Origin: Flavobacterium gyeonganense
GTDB taxonomy: Bacteria > Bacteroidota > Bacteroidia > Flavobacteriales > Flavobacteriaceae
Length of the DNA stretch: 64,000 nt
Direction of reading: 5' to 3'
Assembly (NCBI RefSeq): GCF_029625295.1
Contig: NZ_CP121112.1
Coordinates: 4,898,001 to 4,962,000, forward strand
A program made the translations under genes and the position numbers. A model generated the notes under the pieces. It searched no databases. It had not been told where the DNA came from and worked only from the letters and a program-made list of their open reading frames with translations. Shown here piece by piece: positions 44,924-53,537 of this stretch (position 1 is its first letter; each line of letters opens with the position of its first letter).

Positions 44924-45250
44924 ATGGGAGCTAGTAAAACAGATCATTTTACCGATAAACAAAATCAGATTGCTATGATTGCAAAAGCGTTGGGGCATCC
45001 TGCCCGAATTGCTATTATTGAATATCTGCTGAAAGTTGACACCTGTATTTGCGGAGATATTGTCAACGAGCTTCCACTTGCACAACCTACTGTTTCTCAA
45101 CATTTGAAAGAATTAAAAAATGCTGGAATTATTAAAGGAAATATCGAAGGGAATGCTATTTGTTATTGTATTGATGAAAAGACATTAACTATCATAAAAG
45201 ATTATTTTTCTAAAATCATTCTCACACTCACTGATCAAAAATGTTGTTAA
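44924..45250 (+). CDS. arsR: ArsR/SmtB family metalloregulator
   Basis: 108 residues from the ATG at 44924; a TTG at 44903 lies inside the operator-like sequence and is rejected. Winged helix: NQIAMIAKALGHPARIAIIE, DIVNELPLAQPTVSQHLKEL (recognition helix). The metal-sensing segment reads VDTCICGDI with a C-x-C pair, and the C-terminus ends DQKCC, a further thiol pair. It should repress the ars genes and release DNA when arsenite or a similar metal binds. The same 18-bp palindrome occurs before this gene and before the next one, pointing to autoregulation. Confidence 0.92.
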   Translation: MGASKTDHFTDKQNQIAMIAKALGHPARIAIIEYLLKVDTCICGDIVNELPLAQPTVSQHLKELKNAGIIKGNIEGNAICYCIDEKTLTIIKDYFSKIILTLTDQKCC

Positions 45251-45267
45251 ACATTTTTATTTAACAA

Positions 45268-45285
45268 TATCGTAATATTGCAATA
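45268..45285. promoter_or_regulatory. ArsR operator-like sequence, copy 2
   Basis: TATCGTAATATTGCAATA, identical over 18 bp to copy 1 at 44893-44910. It lies 19 nt upstream of the DUF6428 start codon and 17 nt after the arsR stop. Confidence 0.7.
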
Positions 45286-45304
45286 AATAATTAATATTTA
45301 TATT

Positions 45305-45781
45305 ATGAAACTATCAGAAATTAAAACACTACTGAACACTGTAGAAACAGTAAACTTTCAATTACCGGACGGAAACTTTGTGCCGGAGCATTTTCATGTT
45401 ACAGAAGTAGGCTTAATAACTAAAAATTTCATTGATTGTGGAGGAACTGTACGTAAAGAAACTGTAGTAAACTTTCAGCTTTGGAATGCCAACGATTTTG
45501 AACATCGCTTAAAACCACAAAAACTGATTCATATTATCAAACTTTCTGAAAAAGTTTTAGGAATTGAAGATTTTGAAATTGAAGTCGAATATCAGGACAC
45601 TACTACAATTGGAAAATATGATTTAGGTTTCAATGGCAAGGATTTCCAACTTCTCAATAAGAAAACGGCTTGTCTGGCACAGGATCAATGTGGAATTCCT
45701 GCCGAAAAACAAAAAACAAACCTTATACAGCTTACCGCTAATAATGCTAATTCATGTACTCCAGGCGGAGGATGCTGCTAA
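45305..45781 (+). CDS. DUF6428 family protein of arsenic operons
   Basis: 158 residues, cytosolic. It matches the DUF6428 type seen beside arsR and arsC in Bacteroidota: FQLPDGNFVPEHFHVTEVGL near the start, then IDCGGTVRKETVVNFQLW. The C-terminal tail is Cys-rich (SCTPGGGCC), and further Cys occur near 122 and 129 (KKTACLAQDQCGIP). A thiol-based arsenic-binding or chaperone role is plausible, but the function is not established. It lies between arsR and the arsC-like gene and has its own operator copy. Confidence 0.85.
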   Translation: MKLSEIKTLLNTVETVNFQLPDGNFVPEHFHVTEVGLITKNFIDCGGTVRKETVVNFQLWNANDFEHRLKPQKLIHIIKLSEKVLGIEDFEIEVEYQDTTTIGKYDLGFNGKDFQLLNKKTACLAQDQCGIPAEKQKTNLIQLTANNANSCTPGGGCC

Positions 45782-45799
45782 TTATTCCGTTAAATTAAT

Positions 45800-46429
45800 A
45801 TGTCAAATAAAGAAACATTATTCACTGCTATAGAAAAAGTTGTATCAGGATTTAATTTTGAAGAAATTACTACTGAACGCAAAGACATTTTACATCCTCT
45901 TATTGATTTCATTCAATCGAAAATTGACCATAAGGAAGATATCCGGTTGAATTTCATTTGCACCCACAATTCCAGAAGAAGTCATTTATCGCAGATATGG
46001 GCGCAAACTGCTTCACATTATTATGGTGTAAAAAATGTATATTGCTATTCAGGAGGAACAGAAGCTACGGCGATGTTCCCCAAAGTTGCACAAACTTTAG
46101 CGAATACCGGATTTAAAGTTCAAAAACTATCCGAAGGAAACAATCCGGTTCATGCCATTAAATTTGCTAAAAACCATGCCCCAAATATCTGTTTTTCAAA
46201 AAAGTATGATGATGAATTTAATCCTGAAAGTAGTTATGCAGCCATTATGACCTGCTCACAGGCTGACGAAGGCTGTCCGTTTATCGCAGGAGCTGAAAAA
46301 CGGATTGCGGTTACGTATGAAGATCCAAAAGCTTTTGATAACACTCATTTGCAGGACTTTAAATATCAGGAACGCAGCTTACAGATTGCTTGCGAAATAT
46401 TTTATGTTTTTTCTCTAATAAAAATATAG
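45800..46429 (+). CDS. arsC: Arsenate reductase-like low-molecular-weight phosphatase
   Basis: 209 residues. The P-loop CTHNSRRSHLSQIW (C-x5-R-S) sits near 53-66, of the low-molecular-weight tyrosine phosphatase/ArsC fold. FSKKYDDEFNPES and AIMTCSQADEGCPFIAGAEK supply a downstream Cys pair that could shuttle the disulfide, as in thioredoxin-coupled arsenate reductases. The N-terminal 45 residues are a helical extension. With arsR and DUF6428 it forms a three-gene unit that should reduce arsenate to arsenite. No ArsB/Acr3 exporter follows, which leaves the pathway incomplete in this window. A protein phosphatase role is the alternative. Confidence 0.85.
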   Translation: MSNKETLFTAIEKVVSGFNFEEITTERKDILHPLIDFIQSKIDHKEDIRLNFICTHNSRRSHLSQIWAQTASHYYGVKNVYCYSGGTEATAMFPKVAQTLANTGFKVQKLSEGNNPVHAIKFAKNHAPNICFSKKYDDEFNPESSYAAIMTCSQADEGCPFIAGAEKRIAVTYEDPKAFDNTHLQDFKYQERSLQIACEIFYVFSLIKI

Positions 46430-46771
46430 TTTTTAGTTTTTTTGTTGAGAATAATGCAAGACATTAATTATAACATTTTTAACTAATTATGTATAGAAAG
46501 ATGAAATTAGGCAATTGTTTGTAATTGTAATAAAAATAAGCTTGTTATGTCTCCAGAAATCCAAAAATTGATATCGCCAACTTTGGACTTGATTTGAGTT
46601 ATATGGCAATAGAATGTAGAAACGTTTCATTCCATAAATATGGATCTTCGTTTATATTACGCGGATTGGCGATATGGCAGTTTTTAGCAAAATTTTAATA
46701 GAATTCCGATTACTGAAACTTGCTAATTGTTTGATAGAAACGCTTCAGCCGTCATATGCTAAAAACAGATA
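46430..46771. other. Gene-free stretch with nested inverted repeats
   Basis: 342 nt, no supported gene on either strand. It holds ATATCGCCAA (46571-46580) with its reverse complement TTGGCGATAT (46666-46675), then GTTTTTAGCA (46680-46689) with TGCTAAAAAC (46757-46766), and two related segments TAGAAACGTTTCA and TAGAAACGCTTCA. It could be the decayed remains of a mobile or repeated element. Confidence 0.5.
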
Positions 46772-47293
46772 TTAGTTACTCGATTTCTTTTTATAGGAGT
46801 ATTCATGTCTGTTTATCCATTCTGTTTCACCAGCAAATTGTACATCTTTTCTATTTTTGTAAATTGTTGGCCCCAAAGTATAGGTGTGTCTAATTGTTGC
46901 AGGTTTATTATCATTCCCATCATTTCCAAAATTTTCAGTAATAATCTCAATATTACCATCCGGCAGTTTACGTTTTGATTTAACTAATTCCTTCTCAATA
47001 TATTTTCCGTCCGGTGATATAGATATTGTATCAATTGAATTTGCACTTGTTTCATTTGGGTAAATGTTTGAGAAAACAAATTTTTCAGACTTGCCAATTC
47101 TTTTAATTTCTATGTTTGCTGGCATAGTATAAGGTTTCCCTGAAGAATAGTCAAGATATGTCAAAGAGCCTTCCCAAGTTCCTGATAATTTATAAAAGTC
47201 TTTTTGGATGGTTTTAAAACTATTTTGAGCAATACAAATCGACGTAATTAATATTGTATTGATTAGGGCTGCATAAAGTCTTATTTTTTTCAT
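46772..47293 (-). CDS. Secreted protein of unknown function
   Basis: 173 residues with a signal peptide (LYAALINTILITSICIAQ). The mature part begins FYKLSGTWEGSLTYLDYSSG, which resembles the 'G-T-W-x-G' start of lipocalin-like beta-barrels such as DUF1579-type proteins, and is followed by beta-strand-rich sequence. The tail is basic (EYSYKKKSSN). I do not assign a family with confidence. It stands alone, on the opposite strand to its neighbours. Confidence 0.7.
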   Translation of the reverse strand: MKKIRLYAALINTILITSICIAQNSFKTIQKDFYKLSGTWEGSLTYLDYSSGKPYTMPANIEIKRIGKSEKFVFSNIYPNETSANSIDTISISPDGKYIEKELVKSKRKLPDGNIEIITENFGNDGNDNKPATIRHTYTLGPTIYKNRKDVQFAGETEWINRHEYSYKKKSSN

Positions 47294-47589
47294 TTTATCA
47301 GTAATTAGATGTTGTAGATAGCCTTAACGATGAATTGTTTATATGAAAAAAAGATTATTTTATCTACCTGATTTTTAAATTCATATACTAAAGTCTGTTT
47401 CTTATATGTGTCAAATATATTTATTTTTTCTTACAAAAAGTTAAGTCATATAAAGTTTCTAATTCTAATATTAAAAACTACTGTTCTAGCCCTGGCACAA
47501 ACTTCAAATCACAAATAAATGCAATATTAACATTTCATTTAATTAGGGTTCAAAGATTTAATTACTATTTTTGGGACTCTTTCAAAAAT

Positions 47590-50130
47590 ATGAATCACGC
47601 TATGCGAAAAACACAGTTATTTTTACTTTTTTTTATCAGTATTCAAATTTCTTTTGCCCAGCAGCCTCAAAAACCTAATGCTGTCGAAATTTATAATCAA
47701 ATTCAAAAATTAAACTTTCTGGGCTCTGTTTTATACATTGCAGCGCATCCGGATGACGAAAACACACGGCTTATTTCATATTTATCAAATGAAGTCAATG
47801 CGAGAACGGGTTATTTATCACTGACTCGTGGCGATGGAGGCCAGAATTTAATTGGTCCGCAGCTGCGTGAATTATTAGGCGTGATCAGAACCCAGGAACT
47901 GATTGAAGCCCGAAAAATAGACGGTGGGGAACAGTTTTTTTCGCGTGCAAATGATTTTGGGTTTTCAAAAAACCCTGATGAAACTTTAAAAATCTGGGAT
48001 AAGGATAAAGTCCTTGCCGATGTAGTCTGGACAATCCGAAAATTTCAGCCGGACGTGATTATCAATCGTTTTGATCACCGCTCACCCGGAACGACGCATG
48101 GCCATCACACCTCGTCTGCAATGCTGAGTGTGGAGAGTTTTAATTTGACAAACGATGCCAAAAAATATCCTGAACAATTAAAATATGTGGACACCTGGCA
48201 GGTTAAACGCTTATTTTTTAATCCATCCTGGTGGTTTTTTGGAAGTCAGGAAAAATTTGATGCAGCTGATAAATCGAAATATACTTCTTTGCAAACAGGC
48301 GTTTATTATGCCGGAATTGGCAAATCGAATCAGGAAATTGCTGCTTTAAGCCGCAGCCGTCATCAGTCGCAGGGATTTGGAAGTACCGGAGCAAGAGGTG
48401 AAGAAACTGAATATCTGGAACTTATAAAAGGCGAAAAAGCCAAAAACCTCAATGATTTATTTGACGGAATTGATACATCATGGAACCGTGTAAAAAATGG
48501 TAAACCTATTGGTGACTTAATTTCGCAGATAATTAAAAATTATAATTTCAGCAATCCGTCTGCAAGTATTCCTGATTTGATAAAGGCATATTCGATGATT
48601 CAGGAACTGGAAGATACCCATTGGAAAGATTTAAAATCAGATGCAATAAAAAACATTATCGCATTGAGTGCCGGATTATATCTGGAAGCAGTTGCTGATG
48701 AGCAGGAAGCCACACCGGGAAGTAGTGTAAAACTAAACATTGAAGCTATCAACAGATCTTCAGTAGAAATGCAATTGACAGGCTTAACTTCGTTGCCGGA
48801 CAATAAAACAACTGTTAAATATAAGCTTTTCTTAAAAAACAATAATGACCAGCGATTCAAACTTGAAATTAAGCTTCCTGAAACTATCGAATATACACAG
48901 CCTTACTGGCTGAAAGAAAAAGCAAGTGTTGGGATGTACACTGTATCGAATCAGGAAATCATCGGAACTCCGGACATCATAAGAGATGTAAAAGTGCTTT
49001 TTAATATAAGAATTAACGGTGTTGATATTCCGTTTGAACGAACTGTTGTCTATAAATATAATGACGGCGTAAAAGGAGAAATGTATAATTTTCTGGATAT
49101 TGTTCCGGAAGTTACGACTTCGATTCTGGAAAAAGTCTTAATTTTTAAAGACACAAAAAGCAAAATGATTCCCGTAAAAGTCCGTGCGGGAAAAGATGGA
49201 ATTAAGGGAGATTTGCAACTACAACTTCCTAAAAGCTGGGTGGTTACTCCTACCAAAATTCCGTTTACACTGGAGAAAAAAGGAATGGAACAAACGTTTT
49301 ATTTTGAAGTTATCCCTCCCTCCAACCCTGAAGAAGCTGTTGCAAAGAGCGTAGTTATGATGGAAAACAAAAAATTTGACAAAGACCAGACTATTCTTGA
49401 TTTCACTCATATCACAAAGCAATTGGTTTTAAAATCAGCCGAATCAAAATGTATTCGAATTGATTTAAAAACCACGAATGATGCAATTGGTTATATTATG
49501 GGCGCAGGTGATGAAGTTCCAGAAAGCCTGACTCAGATGGGTTATAAAGTAACTATTTTAAAACCAGAAGAAATTACACCTCAGAGATTGGAATCTTTTA
49601 ATGTGATTATTACAGGAATACGTGCTTACAATACCGTAAACGCTTTGGCAAACAAACAGCCAATCCTTTTTGATTTCGTTAAAAGTGGCAAAACGATGAT
49701 TGTACAATACAATACAAATGGCAAGTTAGTTACGGATAAAATTGCACCTTACCCGCTTAAACTTTCTAATGACCGTGTGACTGAGGAAAATGCAAAAGTT
49801 ACTTTTCTTGCTCCGGATCATCCTGTCTTAAACACGCCAAACAAAATATCAACAAAAGATTTTGAAGGATGGACACAGGAACAGGGATTATATTACCCTA
49901 ATCAATTTGATGATGCTTTTACTCCGATTATTTCATCCCATGACAAAGGCGAATCAGACAAAAAAGGAGCTTTGTTAGTGGCCCCATATGGAAAAGGCTA
50001 TTATATTTACACTGGCCTGAGCTTTTTTAGAGAACTACCAGAAGGTGTTTCCGGTGCTTACCGGTTACTTTCGAATATTATTTCGCTAAAACAGCCTATA
50101 GAAGCTCCAAAGCAGGAATTAAAAAACTAA
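47590..50130 (+). CDS. PIG-L/LmbE family deacetylase, large multidomain form
   Basis: 846 residues with a signal peptide (LFLLFFISIQISFAQ). The LmbE domain (about 30-300) has the zinc motif AAHPDDENTRLISYL (AHPDDE) and the downstream HGHH (TTHGHHTSSAM). This is followed by long beta-rich domains (about 360-600, NPCBM or Ig-like) and a C-terminal GATase1-like region (about 640-830, with YIMGAGDEVPESL and ITGIRAYNTVNAL). PIG-L enzymes remove N-acetyl groups from sugars such as GlcNAc derivatives. Its export suggests a periplasmic glycan or glycoconjugate substrate. It is followed 5 nt later by a tiny membrane peptide and then a sodium/solute symporter, so a deacetylate-and-import unit is plausible. 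Confidence 0.9.
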   Translation: MNHAMRKTQLFLLFFISIQISFAQQPQKPNAVEIYNQIQKLNFLGSVLYIAAHPDDENTRLISYLSNEVNARTGYLSLTRGDGGQNLIGPQLRELLGVIRTQELIEARKIDGGEQFFSRANDFGFSKNPDETLKIWDKDKVLADVVWTIRKFQPDVIINRFDHRSPGTTHGHHTSSAMLSVESFNLTNDAKKYPEQLKYVDTWQVKRLFFNPSWWFFGSQEKFDAADKSKYTSLQTGVYYAGIGKSNQEIAALSRSRHQSQGFGSTGARGEETEYLELIKGEKAKNLNDLFDGIDTSWNRVKNGKPIGDLISQIIKNYNFSNPSASIPDLIKAYSMIQELEDTHWKDLKSDAIKNIIALSAGLYLEAVADEQEATPGSSVKLNIEAINRSSVEMQLTGLTSLPDNKTTVKYKLFLKNNNDQRFKLEIKLPETIEYTQPYWLKEKASVGMYTVSNQEIIGTPDIIRDVKVLFNIRINGVDIPFERTVVYKYNDGVKGEMYNFLDIVPEVTTSILEKVLIFKDTKSKMIPVKVRAGKDGIKGDLQLQLPKSWVVTPTKIPFTLEKKGMEQTFYFEVIPPSNPEEAVAKSVVMMENKKFDKDQTILDFTHITKQLVLKSAESKCIRIDLKTTNDAIGYIMGAGDEVPESLTQMGYKVTILKPEEITPQRLESFNVIITGIRAYNTVNALANKQPILFDFVKSGKTMIVQYNTNGKLVTDKIAPYPLKLSNDRVTEENAKVTFLAPDHPVLNTPNKISTKDFEGWTQEQGLYYPNQFDDAFTPIISSHDKGESDKKGALLVAPYGKGYYIYTGLSFFRELPEGVSGAYRLLSNIISLKQPIEAPKQELKN

Positions 50131-50135
50131 TTAAA

Positions 50136-50243
50136 ATGGAAGCGAAAAAAGAAAAAAGATGGAAAAAAAGTTACACTTATGTATTAGTAGCAAATGCCGT
50201 TTACATTATTATTTTTTTCTTAATCATGCAATTATACTCATAA
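50136..50243 (+). CDS. 35-residue membrane peptide, probable small partner of the symporter
   Basis: ATG at 50136, stop TAA at 50241-50243, reading MEAKKEKRWKKSYTYVLVAN and then AVYIIIFFLIMQLYS. A strongly basic cytosolic N-terminus is followed by one transmembrane helix. It is 5 nt after the deacetylase stop and 3 nt before the symporter start, so it is translated as part of the same operon. Small single-helix proteins in this place are common before SSS-type symporters and may be accessory subunits. The function is inferred from position and topology only. Confidence 0.78.
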   Translation: MEAKKEKRWKKSYTYVLVANAVYIIIFFLIMQLYS

Positions 50244-50246
50244 CTT

Positions 50247-51977
50247 ATGCAGCTATTTGACTGGATTGTACTTATTGTTACCCTTTTATTTATTGTAGTA
50301 TACGGATCATGGAAAACCAAGGGAAGCAAAAATGTTGAAGACTTTATTTTAGGCAATAATGAAACTCCCTGGTATACCGTTGGACTTTCTGTAATGGCAA
50401 CACAGGCAAGTGCGATTACTTTTTTATCTACACCAGGGCAGGCCTATCATGACGGAATGGGTTTTGTGCAGTTTTATTTTGGACTGCCAATTGCCATGAT
50501 TGTCATTTGTCTGACCTTCATTCCTTTATATCATAAAAACAAAGTATTTACAGCTTATGAATTTCTGGAAAAGCGATTTGATGTAAAAACACGTTCGCTG
50601 GCAGCCATTTTATTTCTGGTGCAAAGAGGATTAGGAACTGGTTTGACTATTTATGCTCCAGCAATTATATTATCGACTCTCTTAGGCTGGAATTTAACTT
50701 TGATGAACATCTTTATTGGTGTTCTTGTTATATTCTATACATTCTCCGGAGGGACAAAAGCAGTAAATGTAACTCAGAAACAGCAAATGTTCGTGATTAT
50801 TTCCGGGATGTTTATCACATTCTTTCTGATTCTGCATTATTTGCCACAGGATATGACTTTTTCAAGTGCCATGCATATAGCCGGTGCCAATGACAAGATG
50901 AATATTGTGGATTTTTCTTTTGATCCCGAAGAAAGATATACTTTCTGGAGCGGAATCACAGGTGGTTTTTTCCTTATGCTTGCCTACTTTGGAACAGACC
51001 AGTCGCAAGTAGGCCGTTATCTATCGGGAAAATCTGTCAAGGAAAGCCAGATGGGATTAATTATGAACGGACTATTAAAAGTTCCAATGCAGTTTTTTAT
51101 ATTGCTTACAGGGGTTATGGTTTTTGTGTTTTTTCAATTCAATCCTGTTCCTTTGAATTTTAATCCAAATAATAAAATTATTATTGAAAAATCTGCTTTT
51201 AAAGAGGAATATCATGCTTTGGAAGTTAAGTTAAACAAACTTTCTGAAGATAAAAAAGTAATCAATCTTTTGTATATCGAACAGTTGAATCAGGATTATG
51301 ACAATCCAATTCTTCGAAAAGAATTAGTTACATTATCCAACAAAGAAAAAGATTTGCGTGACCGTGCGAAAGAAATCATTTCTAAAGCCGACAGCAATAG
51401 TGAAACCAATGATAAAGATTATGTGTTTTTCCATTTCATTTTGCATTATTTACCAAAAGGACTCATAGGATTATTACTGGCAGTCATCATGTCAGCAGCT
51501 ATGTCATCAACCGCTTCCGGATTAAATGCCTTAGCATCAACAACTGCAATTGATATCTATAAACGAAACCTGAAAGAAGAGAAGTCTGAAAAGCATTATC
51601 TCAATGCTACTAAATTCTTCACACTTTTCTGGGGAGTCGTTGCGATACTTTTTGCGTGTGTAGGAACATTGTTTGAAAATTTAATTCAGTTGGTAAATAT
51701 TATTGGATCAATTTTTTACGGAACTGTTTTAGGTATTTTTCTAGTTGGTTTTTATCTGAGACGTGTTCAGGCAAAACCAATGTTCTACAGTGCAATTATT
51801 AGCCAGCTGACCATTTTTATCATTTATTATTTTATGATTTATATTTACCCAAGTGGGCAGGAAAAATTAGGTTATTTATGGCTGAATTTTATTGGTGCAA
51901 TCCTAACTATCTTATTATCTGTGTTCATACAAATTACTTTTTACAAAAAAAATAATCCAGAATTAAATGGGTTATAA
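50247..51977 (+). CDS. SSS family sodium/solute symporter
   Basis: 576 residues with about 13-14 membrane helices. SSS signatures include NNETPWYTVGLSVMATQASA, ITFLSTPGQAYHDGMGF, LVQRGLGTGLTIYAPA and GGTKAVNVTQKQQMFV (sodium-site region). The block GLLLAVIMSAAMSSTASGLN contains the conserved Ser/Thr of the Na2 site. A charged coiled-coil-like insertion (about 310-390, KLNKLSEDKKVINLLYIEQL) forms a long loop, as in several Bacteroidota members. It imports a small solute with sodium, and its neighbour suggests a sugar or sugar derivative. Confidence 0.92.
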   Translation: MQLFDWIVLIVTLLFIVVYGSWKTKGSKNVEDFILGNNETPWYTVGLSVMATQASAITFLSTPGQAYHDGMGFVQFYFGLPIAMIVICLTFIPLYHKNKVFTAYEFLEKRFDVKTRSLAAILFLVQRGLGTGLTIYAPAIILSTLLGWNLTLMNIFIGVLVIFYTFSGGTKAVNVTQKQQMFVIISGMFITFFLILHYLPQDMTFSSAMHIAGANDKMNIVDFSFDPEERYTFWSGITGGFFLMLAYFGTDQSQVGRYLSGKSVKESQMGLIMNGLLKVPMQFFILLTGVMVFVFFQFNPVPLNFNPNNKIIIEKSAFKEEYHALEVKLNKLSEDKKVINLLYIEQLNQDYDNPILRKELVTLSNKEKDLRDRAKEIISKADSNSETNDKDYVFFHFILHYLPKGLIGLLLAVIMSAAMSSTASGLNALASTTAIDIYKRNLKEEKSEKHYLNATKFFTLFWGVVAILFACVGTLFENLIQLVNIIGSIFYGTVLGIFLVGFYLRRVQAKPMFYSAIISQLTIFIIYYFMIYIYPSGQEKLGYLWLNFIGAILTILLSVFIQITFYKKNNPELNGL

Positions 51978-52007
51978 TTCTGAATTAAAACATTATATCA
52001 TTTTTTT

Positions 52008-52556
52008 ATGCTAAATTTTAACTTCACCCCTTTTCCGGTTATAGAAACTGAGCATTTTATTTTAAGACGAATTACAGATGATGATGTAAATGAAGTTTTT
52101 GAATTGCGATCAAATCCGGAAACAATGAAATATATTCCAAGACCTTTAGTTAAAACTACAGAAGATGCTCTTGAACATATTGGAATGATTGAAGAAAAAA
52201 TCGTAAAAAATGAAGGAATCAATTGGGGAATTACATTAAAAGGCAACCCTGAAATTTTAGGTATTATAGGATTCTACAGATTGCAGCCTGAAAATTATCG
52301 TGCAGAAATTGGCTATATGTTACTTCCTGAGTTTCATGGAAAAGGAATTATTACTGAGGCAGTAAAACGATTAATTTCTTATGGCTTTGATGACTTAAAA
52401 CTTCACTCCATTGAAGCTGTGATTGATCCTGAAAATTTTGCCTCTGAAAAAGTTTTACAAAAATGCAATTTTGTAAAAGAAGCACATTTAAAAGAAGCTG
52501 AATTTTATGATGGAAAGTTTTTGGACAAAGTCATTTATTCGTTATTAATCAGCTGA
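52008..52556 (+). CDS. GNAT family N-acetyltransferase (RimJ/RimL-like)
   Basis: 182 residues. It shows the GNAT order of motifs: HFILRRITDDDVNEVFELRS at the start, GINWGITLKG, and then the acetyl-CoA loop region AEIGYMLLPEFHGKGIITEA (R/Q-x-x-G-x-G variant with HGKG). It continues SIEAVIDPENFASEKVLQKC, typical of the RimJ/RimL branch that modifies ribosomal proteins or small metabolites. The substrate is unknown. It is a single gene with an A-rich leader. Confidence 0.9.
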   Translation: MLNFNFTPFPVIETEHFILRRITDDDVNEVFELRSNPETMKYIPRPLVKTTEDALEHIGMIEEKIVKNEGINWGITLKGNPEILGIIGFYRLQPENYRAEIGYMLLPEFHGKGIITEAVKRLISYGFDDLKLHSIEAVIDPENFASEKVLQKCNFVKEAHLKEAEFYDGKFLDKVIYSLLIS

Positions 52557-52601
52557 TTTTTTTTTAAAATAAAGTTTTATAAGCTACTGTTTTTATTCCA
52601 C

Positions 52602-52609
52602 TATATTTG
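52602..52609 (+). promoter_or_regulatory. -7 element TATATTTG before the DUF3575-type gene
   Basis: A perfect TAnnTTTG followed by CA, with the start codon 45 nt downstream. Confidence 0.5.
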
Positions 52610-52654
52610 CAAATAAAACATGAAATTTTTTCTTGTTTTATTTAAACTTAAAAC

Positions 52655-53215
52655 ATGAAAAAAATACTCATAATTCTTTTTATACTTTCAATAAGTGTAA
52701 AAGGTCAAACTTATATAAAATTCAATACTTTTTCCGCTTTAGTTCTTGTTCCCAATCTGGGATTAGAAACAAGTATTGGCAAAAAAACGACTTTTAGTTT
52801 GGATGTTATGGCTTCCTTTTGGGAATCATTTGATGGAAAAAAACCAATGAAATTTATTACTTATACTCCTGAAATACGATATAATTTTAAAGAAAAATAC
52901 AATGGCTTTTATACGGGGGGCCATATAGGTTTTGATACATATGAAATCCAGAAATGGGATTACTGGAAGGATTTCCCGAACCATTATGAAAAAGGAATGG
53001 GATATAGAATAGGTGCAACAATTGGGTATAACAAAAAACTTAATGAAAAATTTTTATTAGATCTTTTTGTAAGAGGAGGCTGGCATCAGGGATTTTACAA
53101 AGGCCATTATAATGATGGTACACCAGGAAGTTACGAAAATGTAAAAAACTGGAATAAAAGTGGCGAATGGCTGCCTTATGGAGGTGGCATTATGATTTCT
53201 TACAAACTAAATTAA
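52655..53215 (+). CDS. DUF3575-type outer-membrane protein
   Basis: 186 residues, signal peptide ILIILFILSISVKGQ. The mature part is beta-barrel-like with alternating hydrophobic residues: LGLETSIGKKTTFSLDVMAS, then FITYTPEIRYNF and YTGGHIGFDTYEIQ. The protein ends GGIMISYKLN with the aromatic-poor terminal strand typical for DUF3575. It probably sits in the outer membrane; function unknown. Its 3' end overlaps the convergent VF530-type gene by 4 nt. Confidence 0.78.
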   Translation: MKKILIILFILSISVKGQTYIKFNTFSALVLVPNLGLETSIGKKTTFSLDVMASFWESFDGKKPMKFITYTPEIRYNFKEKYNGFYTGGHIGFDTYEIQKWDYWKDFPNHYEKGMGYRIGATIGYNKKLNEKFLLDLFVRGGWHQGFYKGHYNDGTPGSYENVKNWNKSGEWLPYGGGIMISYKLN

Positions 53216-53442
53216 TTTTCAGGAAACTTAGAAATTGATTTAATATACAGATTTTCCACTTTTTTTCTGGCCCAATCTGTTTTTCTTAAAAATTTAAGAC
53301 TAGATTTTATACTAGGATTTTCAGTAAAACATTTGATCGGAATTAACTCTCCTAAAGTATCAAAACCATAATAACCTATAAGGGTTTCAAGAATTTTTTG
53401 AAGCGTTATTCCGTGAAGCGGATCTTTAGATTTACTTTGCAT
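53212..53442 (-). CDS. VF530 family DNA-binding protein (DUF2132)
   Basis: 76 residues from the ATG at 53440-53442. The frame is open further upstream, but that extension is not family-like, whereas MQSKSKDPLHGITLQKILET is the standard start of this small family. It continues LIGYYGFDTLGELIPIKCF and SLKFLRKTDWARKKVENLY, both matching VF530-type proteins, a small helical fold. A nucleic-acid-binding role is reported for the family; the target is unknown. Confidence 0.88.
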   Translation of the reverse strand: MQSKSKDPLHGITLQKILETLIGYYGFDTLGELIPIKCFTENPSIKSSLKFLRKTDWARKKVENLYIKSISKFPEN

Positions 53443-53537
53443 GTTTATATTTTTAAATGAATAACAAAAGACTGTGCTTAAAAAGTACGGTCTTTTGTGC
53501 AAAATTAACGAATTGACCCAAAACAATTCATTAAATT

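Noticed and set aside
44837-45103. Minus-strand ORF of 88 codons opposite arsR
   Set aside because: It is the antisense shadow of the well-supported arsR gene and has no family-like features.
47480-47500. TAGCCCTGG string resembling the start of the repeat at 56813
   Set aside because: Only the first nine bases agree and the hairpin and the right half are missing; probably chance.
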